From Theobroma cacao (taxonomy: Eukaryota > Streptophyta > Magnoliopsida > Malvales > Malvaceae), in the NCBI RefSeq assembly GCF_000208745.1, contig NC_030851.1, positions 425,443 through 489,442 on the forward strand: a stretch of 64,000 nt of DNA, given 5' to 3'. Of the stretch, positions 1 to 12,140 are shown in pieces; position 1 is the first letter of the stretch; the number at the start of each line of letters is the position of its first letter. Both the position numbers and the translations under genes were made by a program. A model generated the notes under the pieces. The model did no database searches, was not told the origin of the DNA, and saw nothing but the letters and a program-made list of their open reading frames with translations.

Positions 1-2340
1 TGATGTGAGCATTTCTAGTAGTGGAAGTGGCTTTGGAAGTGGTTCTGCGTTTGGATTAACCACTGAAGTTGATTCCTTCTCTACCAAGCCAAAAGGTTTG
101 TCACATTAGTATGCCGCTACATGTGTTGGATTTTAATTTGTTTCTCATTTTTTTACAAATTGGTTATACTTGCTTTACTGTAAGTCCATAATAAAAATAC
201 TATGTTTTTCACTTTTCTGGACATGTTTCATATCAATTGTTTTTCAGAATTCTTATTTATGTTTCAGAATATATTCTGACCACATGCTCATAATGTTAGG
301 CCGCCAACCTTCATCTGCAACCGCTCCTCCTAAAGGTCTTGGCATGCAGCTTGGTAAAACACAAAAAACAAACCAGTTCTTGGCATCCCTGAAAGCAGAG
401 GGTGAACTGATAGTCGAAGATGTGCAGCCAAAGGCAGGTCAGTCCAGAGTGGCTGCACCTCCTCCAACTGATCCCATCACTTTGACTGCTGAGGAAAAAC
501 TCAATGTCACACTGAAAAGAGATGGTGGAATCAGTAACTTTGATGTTCAAGGGACCTTGTCGCTTCAAATTCTTAACCAGGAAGATGGACTCATCCAAGT
601 TCAGGTAACAGTTTGGTTTTTACTGAATAAAGACTTTGTGTGAGAAATTCATAAGGTTGCATCTTTCAAAGATGTTGACCTCAAAATTATACTTTCCTGG
701 TAAATCAGCAAGAAGTTTTGTTCAGTTCGAATCTTGGGGATGGGTGGTTGCCCATTTGGCACCCAAAATCAGTATGATTTCTTTATTGAAGAATGTGCTT
801 TGTAGAGACCAGAAAGCGGGCCTTCCCTTTCTACTGTTTTCCATATTTTTCTAGGCCAATATCTTTTGTTGGGCCATGGATGTGATTTAAACTATTCACA
901 TTACTCATGACAGAATACTACTTTCTCTTTTGTGCTTCCTTTTTTTCCCAATTATGTTGCCTTCCACCTGGCCAATATCCAATCCCTGGTTGCATTAACC
1001 TTGCATAATGGTATTACTTGCCATTGAAGGACATACCACTTCCTCCTCGTATTTCACTCCATTACATGATAGGACTCATGTTATCCTCAAAGTGAATCAT
1101 ACCTTTTTTCTAATGCCTTTATACTACTGAATTTACCATTTTTCTTTAAAACTTTATTTTCAGATTGAAAATGGCAGTAATCCAGGCATTCTTTTCAAGA
1201 CGCATCCTAACATGAACAAGGAGTTGTTTTCCAATGAAAACATTCTAGGGTTGAAGGACCCTAATAGGCCTTTCCCCACTGGTCCAGCTGGAGATGCAGC
1301 TGGTGTTGGTCTTTTGAAGTGGAGAATGCAAAGTGCAGATGAATCAATGGTGCCATTGTCCAGTGGGTTTCAAATCTAATATCCTCTGTTTATTCTTGGT
1401 ATGCATAATCACTTTTGTAGGCTTTGATGGTTGATATGATTTTTGGTGTGTTGCAGTCAACTGCTGGCCCTCAGTTTCTGGAAATGAAACTTATGTCAGC
1501 ATTGAATATGAAGCTTCATCAATGTTTGATCTGCGAAATGTCGTTATTTCTGTACCTCTTCCTGCTCTTCGGGAGGCACCAAATATCAGGCAGATTGATG
1601 GTGAATGGAGGTAAATGGAAACCATTTCAAGATGTTGCAAAATTTATTTTTTTTGGCCCCATTAGATGGATAAACTCAATTCAACTCAACTAGGCCTTAG
1701 TCCTGAGCTCATTGGGTATATTTTCATAAGATGTTACTGACAAACTTTGGGCATATTGTGAAAACACTATGATGTTAAAGTTGGGAACAGCTTATATGTG
1801 CACTATAATATTTGTGCTGTCTTGTTTGTCTTGCAGGTATGATTCCAGAAATTCCACCTTAGAATGGTCCATACTTCTCATAGATAACTCTAACCGCAGG
1901 TCAGTGCATATTTTTAAACACTGCAAAACATGTTGCATGAGATCATTTTGATATGCTTTTGGTTGATTGTAAGTGTTTGTTTCCTGTTGACTTATTGGCA
2001 GTGGATCGCTGGAGTTTGTTGTGCCTCCAGCAGATTCATCAGCGTTCTTCCCCATATCTGTCCGTTTTTCAGCCACAAGTATATACAGTGACCTGAAGGT
2101 TTGATATGCCATTGTTTTGTTACTGTTGTTTGTTTTTGAACATGGGATTGAATCATATTTGTGAAGGCTTGTGTGTCAGCTAAACCGTGCTGTTAAAATT
2201 TGTAATTACTTAAATGGGTTGTTCCTTACGGGAGAGAAATGCTGTTGCAGGTGGTGAACGTGATTCCCCTAAGAGGTGGAGCTCCTCCCAAGTTTGCCCA
2301 GAGGACAAATTTGATTACAGAGAATTACCAAGTTGTGTGA
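1..2340 (+). CDS. Coatomer subunit delta (delta-COP), C-terminal part, 5' partial
   Basis: Delta-COP is part of the COPI coat that buds vesicles at the Golgi for retrograde transport. Seven exons are readable with GT..AG borders: <1-95, 300-604, 1164-1362, 1457-1610, 1837-1899, 2002-2098 and 2251-2340. They join in frame into 333 residues ending in a TGA stop. The sequence has the family's Ser/Gly linker (FSTKPKGR), then the mu-homology domain with stretches such as [50 protein letters not shown] and [16 protein letters not shown], and it ends in ENYQVV. The N-terminal longin-like half lies off the left edge. Exon phases are consistent throughout and nothing is broken. Identification rests on strong recall of plant delta-COP. 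The 3' UTR of this gene appears to be copied twice further along the window. Confidence 0.95.
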
Positions 2341-2620
2341 ATGATATTTCGAAGTGTAATAATAGGTTTGTGAGTGAGTTGTGCACTTTGAGAGCAAAGT
2401 TGAATGATTCAAACAAGGGCTCCTTTTTGCAGCTTTTACAAAAAAATTTTAAGATCACAATTTTATTGTTCTAAAAATTTCTTTATTCCATTATACTAGT
2501 ATAGCTTGTATTGTAGTGTAGTGTATACTCTTTTTCACTCTTATATTTTGTCCCCGTCCTCAGAGTCAGTAATTTTATCAATTTACGAGTCAAATGAAAT
2601 AAATGACGAGAGTTAAGCAT
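2341..2620 (+). other. 3' UTR and immediate flank of delta-COP, parent of two downstream copies
   Basis: This AT-rich stretch follows the delta-COP stop codon and probably holds the 3' UTR and poly(A) region. From about 2398 to 2620 it resembles segments at about 19618-19975 and 25500-25805. All three share ATTTTATTGTTCTAAA, TTATACTAGTATAGCTTGTA and, near the end, a GAAATAAA(T/C)GAC motif. The open frame around 2214-2474 is only exon 7 read in the wrong frame. Confidence 0.7.
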
Positions 2621-5456
2621 GAATGATATAAAAAAAATATTGATATCGATTTAATTGAGTTAATTATATTTGATTCTTCGGTTTTATTATTTAATTAATT
2701 GATTTGGATGAAATTTGATTTTTATGCTCGCGGTATTAAATGATTATGATAGACCGATTATTTCAGTCCCCCGTTTTTTATGTCTACCTACAACCTCTTT
2801 CTCTAGCAACAGGTCTAAGGTCTAATTTCTTGTGTTTTCTACGTTGAGGTGACCGAAACTTACAACTCCCAAAGGTTCAGAAAGAGGAGCTTCTCTGTTG
2901 GCTACCCATACGACAGTCCTAGTATATACATACTTTGTTGTTTCTGGACTGAAAAATCCCAATTCAAAGCTGAGACAAGAGTTTCCACGACTGTCTACTG
3001 TAGAGGCTCCTATAACACAAGAAAAGAAACAAGCACGGGAAAAGCTGTATTAAGAAGCCTTAATTCCTTTGGTTTCTCAATTTCAAGTCTTGCATCCTTT
3101 TTTTAGAATCTTTTTTTTTTTTTCAAATTGATGACGGTAATGCATAATGCAGGGAGGAGTAGAATGGAATCGATTAAGTATTTGATGTGCCATTTTGTAG
3201 TTTTGCCAGAATTTGGAAAAAGTATCAGGAAAGTATCTAACTTAGCCGCTAAAAGTTATGGATGATGGCCTAAACCAAATTGAATCCCCCCCCTCTTCCC
3301 CTCAGTTTCAATGTTTGTTTGAACTTTCAAATTAATTTCCTGCACCACATACTCAGCAGCCTGTTATTTTGATGCTTGCTTTCCCTGAATTGCTCATTCT
3401 TGGTGTTATTGTGTAGCCTGGCTATTATAATTTCCTTGTTGACTTACATGGTCTTCATTCCTGCTGCAATCGAATCAATTTAGAGGGATTCCAACATGAG
3501 GTGTAATTGATCCTCTTGCGAGCTACTTGATGCTGAGCCAATCTGCCGAACTGAGTCGTTTTTGGTGTTAGTGTTCCAGTTCGCAGGTTGCCATTGTTTA
3601 TCTGCTGACTTGGTTAAATTTGGTTATGGTGCTTACCGAAGCTCGTCATGTGCGGGTTTGTTTGTGTTGCCAGATTCCATGTAGTACAGCTAGTCCGACC
3701 TCGTGTGCTAGCCTATGCTTCTTTTTGGACAGCGGAACACTGCTTTAACGCAATATTTTAATGAAATCCCACTTTTGGCTGAGAAATATATATATAAGAT
3801 GTATGATTTTCCAAGACAAATAATCTTGGAAATGGCTTTCTGTATTAGCTAACAAAGAGCCAACGAGAAGGAAACCACAGAACTAGCTAGTTTGATAACA
3901 GAGAACCAAAGTAGAGGAAAATATTGTGAAAAGAACAATGGATGAGAATATGATTGAGAAGGAACCCACAGAACAAACAAAAGGAAAGGACAATGAGTCA
4001 AAGTTATATATTAGTTTTGCCTGATTACCTGAGATCATTAATTGAGATTCTCGCGTCAAACACAACAGGTTGGGGTGGGGAGTGAAGTGATATCAGTTTA
4101 TCAGTTGCAGATTTCGAGGCTCTAAATCGACCATCCAATTATAGATACTTAAAACGAATTGTTCATAGAGAATGTCAAAATGGAAGAAATTAAGTATCTT
4201 TTGGCATGCACCTACATATTTTTATTTCACTTCAGGTAAGGTTCAATTTATGGTGGATTATTCTTTATTCGAGTTTAGAATAGCTAAGGTTAGGTACCTT
4301 TTGGCATGCATCATAAGTTGCCAAAGTGCACTAGACATTGCACGTGCCTGAGATTCTTCCATCACTGTTCATTTACAAAGTAAAATTCTTCACACCGTCA
4401 CTATTATGTTACATTTTTCGATTAATGCGTATCAATATATTATTTAATTATATTTGATTATATATATTATTATTAGTTGAGATAAACAAAAAAAGATTAT
4501 ATCATCATTGACGAATGATATATGCATGAAATTGAGCTTCATCAATCATCCTGTAATTAAAAACAAAAGTAAAAAACTTCATTTCAATGAATGTTCATAA
4601 TTTTTTAATTTCATCTATAAATGGTGTATTATGTTTAGATTTGAAGTTTTTGTTTTTTTTTTCCTCAATAATCTTTATTAATTAACTAAAAAGAAAATCC
4701 AAAACAGTACTATATACTGTCTAATTTACTCTTATATTAATTTACTGTGTTAATCTTATTAATTTATTCTTATCTAAACAAACAGTAGTATATTCCTGAA
4801 AATACATTATGGAAGTCTAAAATTGAACTGAAAAAACGAACAAGACCAAATTAAGCTTTTAACACTAAACAGGACCTTTAACAAGAGCTTGAACAGTTCA
4901 AATCATGCTAAATGACAAATGACAAAAGGACACTACTTGGTCAAAGTTCACCGACATGACTTGCCGAAGACAAGAAAATGAAACAAAACAAAAACCCCCG
5001 CACGTGTTGGGAATAAACATAGGAACATGGGCCGCCTACGATCCTTTTTCTTTCACGAATTGTGTTTCTGGAAAGAATCTCACTGATATCGACACAAAAA
5101 GTCGTATCGAACGGAGTTATAAGATAGATAGACAGTTAATATTTTAAAGAGAATGCACCACCAACGTTGAAATTTCCATTAGCTTTGGGCCAAAGAAACT
5201 GTACATATACAACAAAAGCAAGCAAAAACCTACATGATGTTATACACATTGACACAGAGCAATAAGTATAAATGGAAGAGGCAGCACAGCAAAGTTCCGG
5301 AATCAACGTGGAAATCCGAAAAGCGAATACAGAACAACACCGCTCCATGAGGACCGGAGAAGGTCGAGACAACACCAGGACAACCCAGTTTGGAGTAGCC
5401 AAGAGAGTCCAAAAGCATTAGAATAGCAAACTTAGATTAAAGACAACACCGATCAC
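2621..5456. other. Intergenic, no gene recognised
   Basis: No conserved coding sequence was recognised. Short open frames near 2849-3106 and on the minus strand at 5136-5418 are Ser/Cys-rich and match nothing I know. The stretch 5150-5440 is less AT-rich than its surroundings and could be a decayed transcribed or retroposed fragment. The motif TACCTTTTGGCATGCA, or a near copy, occurs twice at about 4195 and 4297. Confidence 0.4.
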
Positions 5457-6329
5457 CAGAAGCGGCTCAATAATTTTGAAGGTCTAAAGTTAAATATTCA
5501 AATGAGATTTTTTTATTAAAATTACAAAAAGATTATTAAAATTTTTAATTAAATTTATATTTCAAGAAATCAACTATCATTTAAAATAAGGATAATATAA
5601 CAATATAATATAAACTCTAAATTAAAATAAAAAAATTATAAAAATTAAAACAATAATACCTAATTGTTGAATATTTATTACAAATAGCAAATGAGGCTTA
5701 AGGTTTTATGAAAATAATAACATAACAGACTTCTAACATATTTTTTAAAGAAAAATTGAAGGTAAAAAGAAGATAGAATAAATGAAAAAAAAAAATTCAA
5801 AAGTAAATATTATAAATTGAAAAAAATAAGATAATTGGTTTTACATATATGAAAAAATAACTGTTAGAGATTATTAAATATATATTACCATTAATTGATT
5901 GCAAATAGGAAAAATAGTTGAAAAAAAAAGCTATTAAAGATCATTAAATATATATTACCATTACTTGATTAGAAATAAGAGAAATAGTTAAGAATTAATA
6001 ATATTGTAAGAATTGGGAAGTGATAAAAAATATAGATTTATTAAGCACATAATTAAGAAAGTGAGAAAATATATTATTTTATTAATTATTTTGATTTTTA
6101 TATGAAAAATGAGTTAAATAGTTGAGGATAAACAAGTATGTGAAAGAGAGAGAAAACAAATATTTATCAGACTTGAATGATATGTATATATTTTAATAAT
6201 TATACTAATTTTTGTATTTTTGATATAATTAATTACATTATTATTATAAAATTAAGAGGCCTATTAAAAATTTGAGGCCAAAAGCCACCGCTTTGGTGGG
6301 TTTACCCTTGAGCCGGTACTGCCGATCAC
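5449..6329. mobile_element. Non-autonomous hAT-type transposon (865 bp) with 8-bp target duplication
   Basis: The element spans 5457-6321. It begins CAGAAGCGGCTCAA and ends TTGAGCCGGTACTG, imperfect terminal inverted repeats matching at about 11 of 14 positions. Both ends are flanked by the same octamer CCGATCAC (5449-5456 and 6322-6329). An 8-bp target duplication with termini beginning CAG is the hallmark of the hAT superfamily. The interior is very AT-rich, has no transposase reading frame, and contains a diverged tandem duplication of about 70 bp (about 5862-5995, around TTAAATATATATTACCATTA). It is therefore a non-autonomous derivative. The exact target duplication suggests the insertion is not ancient. 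Confidence 0.88.
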
Positions 6330-7133
6330 TATTTAATTTAATTAAAGATTAGAATAGCACCAAAAGCATTGTTTGGTGTTCCAATACGTCGAGATCACAG
6401 CACATGCACGTAACGCAGTTTCCCAGCTTTTGGAGTCGGGAAATTTGCATTGAAAGTCGGAAAACCTGGAGAAGCTTATGTGGCAAATTTCGTAGTCAGC
6501 ACATGACACATGGCACAACAAGTTTTCCTTTTTTCTGATGGTAGATCGACATTGGCATTTTGAAATTAGAAGTCATTCAACTTTTGTTTGTATATATGTC
6601 ACCAAACAGGAATTCCTGGTCAATTTTCAGTTACAGAGAACAACGGAAGGAACGTGCAAAGCTGTCTAATGGTTTGAGTTCCTCCTCTTTGCATGTCAAA
6701 TGTTACAGCTGTAATCAATTAAGGTTAGTTGATTAACAAAAAACGACATTCCACGTGACCTCTAAAATTAAGATAATGGAGATATAAAGCAATTATATCG
6801 GTGTTCTAATATTTGATAAAATTATGTCATTTTGAGTGAGGAAAATAAAAAAAGTAAACATGTAATTTCATCTCAATTCTAATATAACCATGCGAAATAA
6901 ACCATTAGGAAAATTTGTATGTGAGGTGAGGAGAACAAAAGACGGCATTTGCCATACGTACACTCTTGCAACATATTATGCATGCATGTCTCGTGCCATT
7001 TGCGTTGATTTTTCCTATATTGAGATTGGGATTTAAAAAGACAAGTAAAACATTAAACTAATTAAAAATGCTGTGAGGTTTAATTCTCTACGTGTAATTA
7101 AGGAAAAATAAACATGGTAATTGTAATTGTAAG
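6330..7133. other. Upstream region of the first small-peptide gene
   Basis: This is non-coding, AT-rich DNA before the TATA box at 7134. It contains a G-box core CACGTG at 6752-6757, a site used by plant bZIP and bHLH factors. Whether it acts here is unknown. No gene was recognised. Confidence 0.4.
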
Positions 7134-7144
7134 TCTATAAATAG
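7134..7144 (+). promoter_or_regulatory. TATA box of peptide gene copy 1
   Basis: TCTATAAATAG is a good plant TATA box about 90 bp before the ATG at 7233. It is followed by a leader shared with the other three family copies (AATTAAGGTAG, then TCTTGAAAACCTCTT and GAAACCTTAGCCATT). Confidence 0.75.
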
Positions 7145-7232
7145 GGTCTCAAAGTCTCAAATTAAGGTAGGGTAGGTCTTGAAAACCTCTTTGTCTTTGA
7201 GGAAACCTTAGCCATTGTGGTACATTGAAGCA

Positions 7233-7418
7233 ATGTCCAGTACTAGTGGTCAAGGTATTCCAGACACATTTCCACCTAGGACCACAACCTCGAGACCACC
7301 TCCAGGCTCCGGAGGTGGTAGCACAAGTAACACTGATGTTAAAGATGCTGTGCCACCTAGAACCTCCACCGCTGCGCATGCAAGATGGTGCTGCTTCATG
7401 TCAGAACGAGGTAAGTAA
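7233..7418 (+). CDS. Small Ser/Pro/Gly-rich peptide with Cys pair, family copy 1 (unrecognised)
   Basis: A 61-codon single-exon frame starts at the ATG at 7233. It begins MSSTSGQGIP, continues through a core of PPRT..PPPGSGGGSTSNT..DAVPPRT, and ends with RWCCFMSERGK before TAA. I do not recognise the family. Support for a real gene comes from a TATA box and leader conserved in four copies, and from protein-level similarity to the copies at 17843, 23501 and 30426. This copy keeps the ancestral-looking ATG and has one core repeat. There is no signal peptide and no membrane segment, and the paired cysteines could be lipidated. The GAG/GTAAGT near the end resembles a splice donor, so a further exon cannot be excluded. 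An in-frame TTG upstream was not used as the start. Confidence 0.55.
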   Translation: MSSTSGQGIPDTFPPRTTTSRPPPGSGGGSTSNTDVKDAVPPRTSTAAHARWCCFMSERGK

Positions 7419-8236
7419 AAAGGATAAAAGAGAGTAATGCAATTTTGTCTGGTTTTAGATTTTCCAACTATTTTATGACATTTATCTTTTATGAATGATC
7501 ATATCATCGGACATTTTGCTTTTCTCTACAATAATAACATCATGTAGTCTTAAGTCCGTGTTTGCTTTGGTGTGCAAAATATGTAACATATTTCCAAAAT
7601 GATGCCATAAGAGATCATGTATACTCATGTATATATGTTTCCTGGAGGACAGGTGCTGCCTAATAAAGGACTCCGAAATGAGGCAGACAAGCTCAAGGCA
7701 GGCTGTGAGTGACCAAACCGGGAACTTCTTGATGCAGTTTGTATGAGCTGAATTTGGTGTTTGATATTCCTGTTAGTAATAAGGTGTGTAATGATGTACC
7801 AACTCTCCTGCCTGATAGAAAAGGCTAGAGATTTCTTTGGCATTTCTGTAATTTGCCAACTCCTTTTTTAATCAATATATGACACTTTGACATGGTGGTT
7901 TTTTTTTTTTTTTTTGGTTTAGCCAAATTTTGACTATAACTTGAGAGGCTGAAGCAACCGATGTTAATCTTTTAAGGAGATACAATAAAATTGCCTTATC
8001 CAAAAAAAAAAAGAATTTGCTTTTTTAAAAAAAAAATTTGTTGTGCCAAAAAAAAAGTCATTTGTACAATCATGTGTAGAGTATTTTATCAGACCTAAAG
8101 ATGTACTGTTGAAGCTTTTAAATTCATGAATATGCATGTTCCAATTGTGAAGTTAAAATTCAAAATATAAAAACTTCAATTTGGGTTTGAAATGGGAAAG
8201 CTGTGTTTATTGGTTTATTGGTTTATTGAAATTCTA
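7419..8236 (+). other. 3' flank of peptide copy 1 and a LINE-like tail
   Basis: Up to about 7640 the sequence resembles the 3' flanks of the other peptide copies (GAGTAATGC, TTTTGTC, TCGGACA.TTTGC, CTACAATAA). From about 7898 to 8012 there is GAGGCTGAAGCAACCGATG, then AATAAAATTGCC and an A-rich end, which looks like the 3' terminus of a truncated LINE. No gene was recognised. Confidence 0.4.
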
Positions 8237-8748
8237 AGAAAGGAAAGCTGTGTCTGTTGAATGATTCAAGTCATTGGGTTTATTGGTTTTTTGGTAATCT
8301 GTGGCTTTTGCTTTATGGTTTGAAATGGATTTTGAATTACTTAATTTGTAATTGAAACAGAATTTGTGGTTTTGGCATAGGCTGGCACCTTGGGGTGGGT
8401 GTGAATGTTTGGAAAGCTTGAGGGTAGTTTGTACAGGGTAAAGACAGATTTGGGTTTGGGATATTTCTGCTTGGATGGTGGACTTTTATATAGGGCGTTC
8501 AATGTTGGGGTTTTATGTATAGAGGCCTGAAGATGGCAAGCTGCTTTTATGTCCCGTTATGGTGGGTTACAGTTTTGAGCTAACCTACATTTATTGATAT
8601 AATTTCCAATGGTATATCAAAAATAATAAGAAAAAAAATGTCACAGCGACCATGATCGGAATGGGCAAGAAAGGAAAACTAGAGAGAAGGATCGGGCTAG
8701 CTAGAGACAACACGGATGGAAGAGAAGAAGAAAAGCCTCACGCGACAG
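8237..8748 (+). repeat. Direct repeat, copy 1 of about 510 bp
   Basis: This begins AGAAAGGAAAGCTGTGT and ends near AGCCTCACGCGACAG. It is repeated at 9077-9591 with only scattered differences. Directly after it comes AATTAAGAGAGGGGAGTG. After the second copy that same sequence appears only from about 9834, so copy 1 lacks about 243 bp, or copy 2 gained them. It is non-coding and surrounded by LINE-derived DNA. Confidence 0.85.
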
Positions 8749-9076
8749 AATTAAGAGAGGGGAGTGCTTATTGAAAGTCTCTGTTGAAAATGGAAGGCGA
8801 TGAGGTGCAATGACTATTTACGGTGGCAAGGGGTCATCTTACAAAGCAGAGGGGGGAAGGGATACGGAGGTGTCAACTTCTGCTATGAAGCTGAGTGAGT
8901 GAGGCTGTTTGAGTAAGAAGAGAGGATAAAGAGGGAGCCTGTAGATATCAGTAGAGAGCAGAAAGTCTGCAACAGGATAGAAGAGCGAAAGAAGAAGAAA
9001 GAAATAAGAGAGGGGAACAGGGCGAAAAGAGCTTGGAGGATCAAGAATCGAGGTTATTGCGGAGGGGAGTTCGTTA

Positions 9077-9591
9077 AGAAAGGAAAGCTGTGTTTGTTGA
9101 ATGATTCAAGTCATTGGGTTTATTGGTTTTTTGGTAATCGGTGGCTTTTGCTTTATGGTTTGAAATGGGATTTTGAATTACTTAATTTGTAATTGAAACA
9201 GAATTTGTGGTTTTTGCATAGGCTGGCACCTTGAGGTGGGTGTGAATGTTTGGAAAGCTTGAGGGTAGTTTGTACAGGGTAAAGGCAGGTTTGGGTTTGG
9301 GATATTTCTGCTTGGATGGTGGACGTTTATATAGGGGGTTCAATGTTGGGGTTTTATGTATAGAAGCCTGAAGATGGCAAACGGCTTTTATGTCCCTTTA
9401 TGGTGCGTTACAGCTTTGAGCTAACCTACATTTATTGATATAATTTCCAATGGTTTATCAAAAATAGTAATAAAAAAAAAGGTCACAGCGACCATGATCG
9501 GAATGGGCAAGAACGGAAAACTAGAGAGAAGGATCGGGCTAGCTAGTTGACAACACGGACGGAAGAGAAGAAGAAAAGCCTCATGCGACAG
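9077..9591 (+). repeat. Direct repeat, copy 2 of about 515 bp
   Basis: This is near-identical to 8237-8748 with a spacing of about 840 bp. It continues into 9592-9833 and then the decayed LINE domain. The interval 8770-9076 between the copies is purine-rich and holds no recognised gene. Confidence 0.85.
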
Positions 9592-9839
9592 GAGATGAGG
9601 CTTCGCGAGAGCCAAGAAGGTCCCTGCTTATGAGGGACGAAAGTGGCGACGTGTTTGCATGGAACCTTTGTCTTCAAGAGGGGACATGGCGGGTTGGGTT
9701 TCTTGGCTGGCTTTGTAAAGGACACGTGCGGCATCACAGCTGGTATGTAATAAGTGCTGAACCAGGGGTGCCAGTTGGAGGCGGCACATAAAGCTTGGCT
9801 TTCCTGGATCTGGTACTGGGTACGCGATTGAAAGAATTA

Positions 9840-10425
9840 AGAGAGGGGAGTGACTTATTGTATATGGCTGTCTGTATTTGCTGTAACAAGTCCTCCGCCA
9901 GCTTAAGGCCAAAGACTTGCACCAGCATTTCCTTTACCTGCTTGAATGAAATATACAGATTTTGTTGTGGGTGTGCAACCAAGCTGCTGACATCTTCGCT
10001 AAGGAAGGGCTCACGCGTGATAATGATTTATTGGAAATTGCTGAAGGTTTGGCTTTTATCTCTTCTTCTGACTGATGCGGTTTTTTCTGGATGTCCACTT
10101 CTCGGGTTTCTTCTGTATAGGCAGGTTTTGCTTCCTGGCCTCGTGTTTTTTGAGGCTTTATGTGCAGAACCTGGTTTTTTTTCTTGGCTGGACTTTAAGC
10201 TTCTATCGTGCAGGGGATGTTTTTTGTTTTCAGTTGTTGTCTGATTATTGTTGGTCCTGTTAGGTTCATTTTGTTGCTGGATGTCTTTTGATCCCATTTC
10301 AACCTAAAATTTTGTCTTAAGATGTGTATTCTTTGTCTATTGACTCCTCTTTGGCTCAATTTCTGCCTTTCTTGGGCAGTTTTTGTAAAGCTTCTTTTTG
10401 AATGAAATGATTTGTTAATTTACAA
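9840..10425 (+). mobile_element. 3' end of a decayed LINE with RNase H domain
   Basis: A plus-strand frame reads LRQLKAKDLHQHFLYLLE, a stop, ILLWVCNQAADIFAKEG, then LTRDNDLLEIAEG and a terminal TGA at about 10073. The pattern N-QAAD-FAKEG is the end of the RNase H domain carried by plant LINE retrotransposons. In-frame stops (about 9875 and 9949) show it is dead. About 350 bp of 3' UTR follows, ending in TTGAATGAAATGATTTG and a TA/CA microsatellite. Open frames on the opposite strand at 9421-9982 are shadows. Confidence 0.7.
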
Positions 10426-10426
10426 T

Positions 10427-10475
<49 letters not shown>

Positions 10476-10478
10476 GAG
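10424..10478. repeat. Compound microsatellite (ATAC/TA/CA)
   Basis: ATAC units run into an uninterrupted TA tract and then a CA tract. It sits at the 3' terminus of the LINE remnant. Confidence 0.9.
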
Positions 10479-12140
10479 ATTTGGTTTTTCAAAAAAAAAA
10501 ATGTTGTTTTGTTAGCTGGAGTGAGGCTTGGTTTTTATAGCCATGATCTCCACAAACTGTTTGGTTTGTATGGAGAAATGGAATGGGAATGGGTAGGTTT
10601 GTAAAGGAGGGTGTGCTTAGAGTTAGCGATCTGTTGGAAGTCCTTGAATGAGAGATTCTGGCCAGTTGCCTTAATGGCAGATCCTACGTTGTTGGGTAGT
10701 TGTGATCTTACCGATAAGGGCTGCTTGTTACACAGCTTTGATCTTTGGCGTTTAATGGAGCTGGGTCCTCAAATTTCCAGGACCACTTGAGGGAGATGCC
10801 TCGGAGAGGAGGGTGCAACTGTGATAATACATGTAGGCGGGCTGTGTGTGTTGTTTCTTACTGAATGCTAGAGGCACATGAGCTGGCTGGCCTGATGGGT
10901 CTGGCAATTGATAAAATCTAGGTCCAATCTGGCTCTTGGTTTTGTTTATTTGCTCTTCTTGAAACTAGTTGTAGGGGTAGGCGTATTCATGCCTATTGGT
11001 ATATAGTTTTGTGTTTTGTTGTACAGGGCAACAAAGAAATTACTTGGGACGTGTGTTTGGTTGTTTTTTTTTTTTTTCCCGAAAAGTGATTTATATTAAC
11101 CTCTCAATCGGTATGTCATTTAGTCTCTTCTGATTCGCTAGAGATTCCCTATGGCATGAAGGAACCGATGTGTGTTGGGTTGTTTGTGAGGATGCTGTAA
11201 TCTGTGGGTTGTTTTTTGAATCTGTAGGGACTGTTAGATTCGTGCAGGTTCTGTCCTTTTTGGGCTAGGCAGTATGAACCCACACGCAGCCTGACTCTCG
11301 TGTAAATGAGGAGTGAATGCAAGCCGCATCAAGAAAGAATGAGGTGAAATATAGTGCAGATGAGAAGGGAAATGGTTTGACATGAAGAAAGGGGGACACT
11401 TTTCTTAACTCGGACGTGGCTTTCAGGTAAGTTTTCTAGGCTTTGATTTGGGGGAATGGACTGAAATGAAGTGCAAGTGGGGGTTGGAAGTCCCTGCATC
11501 CGCGTGTAATTTGTGTTTGTTGAAGGTGGGGTGTTGGTTTACAGTTTGTTAATTTTTTTGCTGATGTTCTAATCTGCTGGGTGATGCTTATGGAATTGTG
11601 CATGGGTTTGGCAAAATTAAGCTGGCTGGTTTCAAAGATGTGGGTTTCGGATTGGAAAGTTGGGCTTTCCTGCGGCTGGATTTATGAGTGTTCTATTGCT
11701 GGGATGTTGAGGGAGATGATAGGATGTGCTGGGGAGTCTTTTTTTTTTTTGTTATGGTGCTTTTTTCTCATATTTGGATCGTTGTCATTGGTCTTCTGAG
11801 ATTGGTTGTATGTTGGGGTAGATTGTACGACTGTTTCTGAGGTGGTTGTATGCTGAGGGTGGTTCTTCAATGAAAAGTTCTACTACCCTGTTGCTGATAG
11901 TCTGTGGGTGAATTTTGTATTTGTGGGTTGTTGAACCTAGATGTATTTGACTCCAAATGTTTAATTCCTGGTTAAGGGGATGAAAAAGCTATATAGGGGA
12001 GCTATGTACTGGGTCATGGCTGTGCAGGAAGGTTTTCTGGTATTTTTGTTTAGCTTCAGGGCCCTTTGTAGCGTGTTGTATATGTTGTTAAGACTATGAA
12101 GGATGTGCTTGTTCTCATAGGTTTCTTTTTTTAATAAAAT
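10479..12140. other. LINE-like non-coding DNA, no intact gene
   Basis: This stretch is GT-rich with several A- or T-rich breaks (about 10490 and 11070) and ends of the AATAAAATCGACC type near 12135. That texture matches nested, truncated LINE fragments like those nearby. No conserved protein domain was found. The open frame at 11581-11799 is low-complexity and not supported. Confidence 0.35.

Noticed and set aside
2214..2474. 86-codon open frame at the delta-COP 3' end
   Set aside because: It runs through an intron and exon 7 in the wrong frame. The real exon ends at the TGA at 2340.
9421..9982. Minus-strand open frames of 64-94 codons
   Set aside because: The coding sense of this DNA is the plus-strand LINE RNase H remnant. 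The minus frames are chance.
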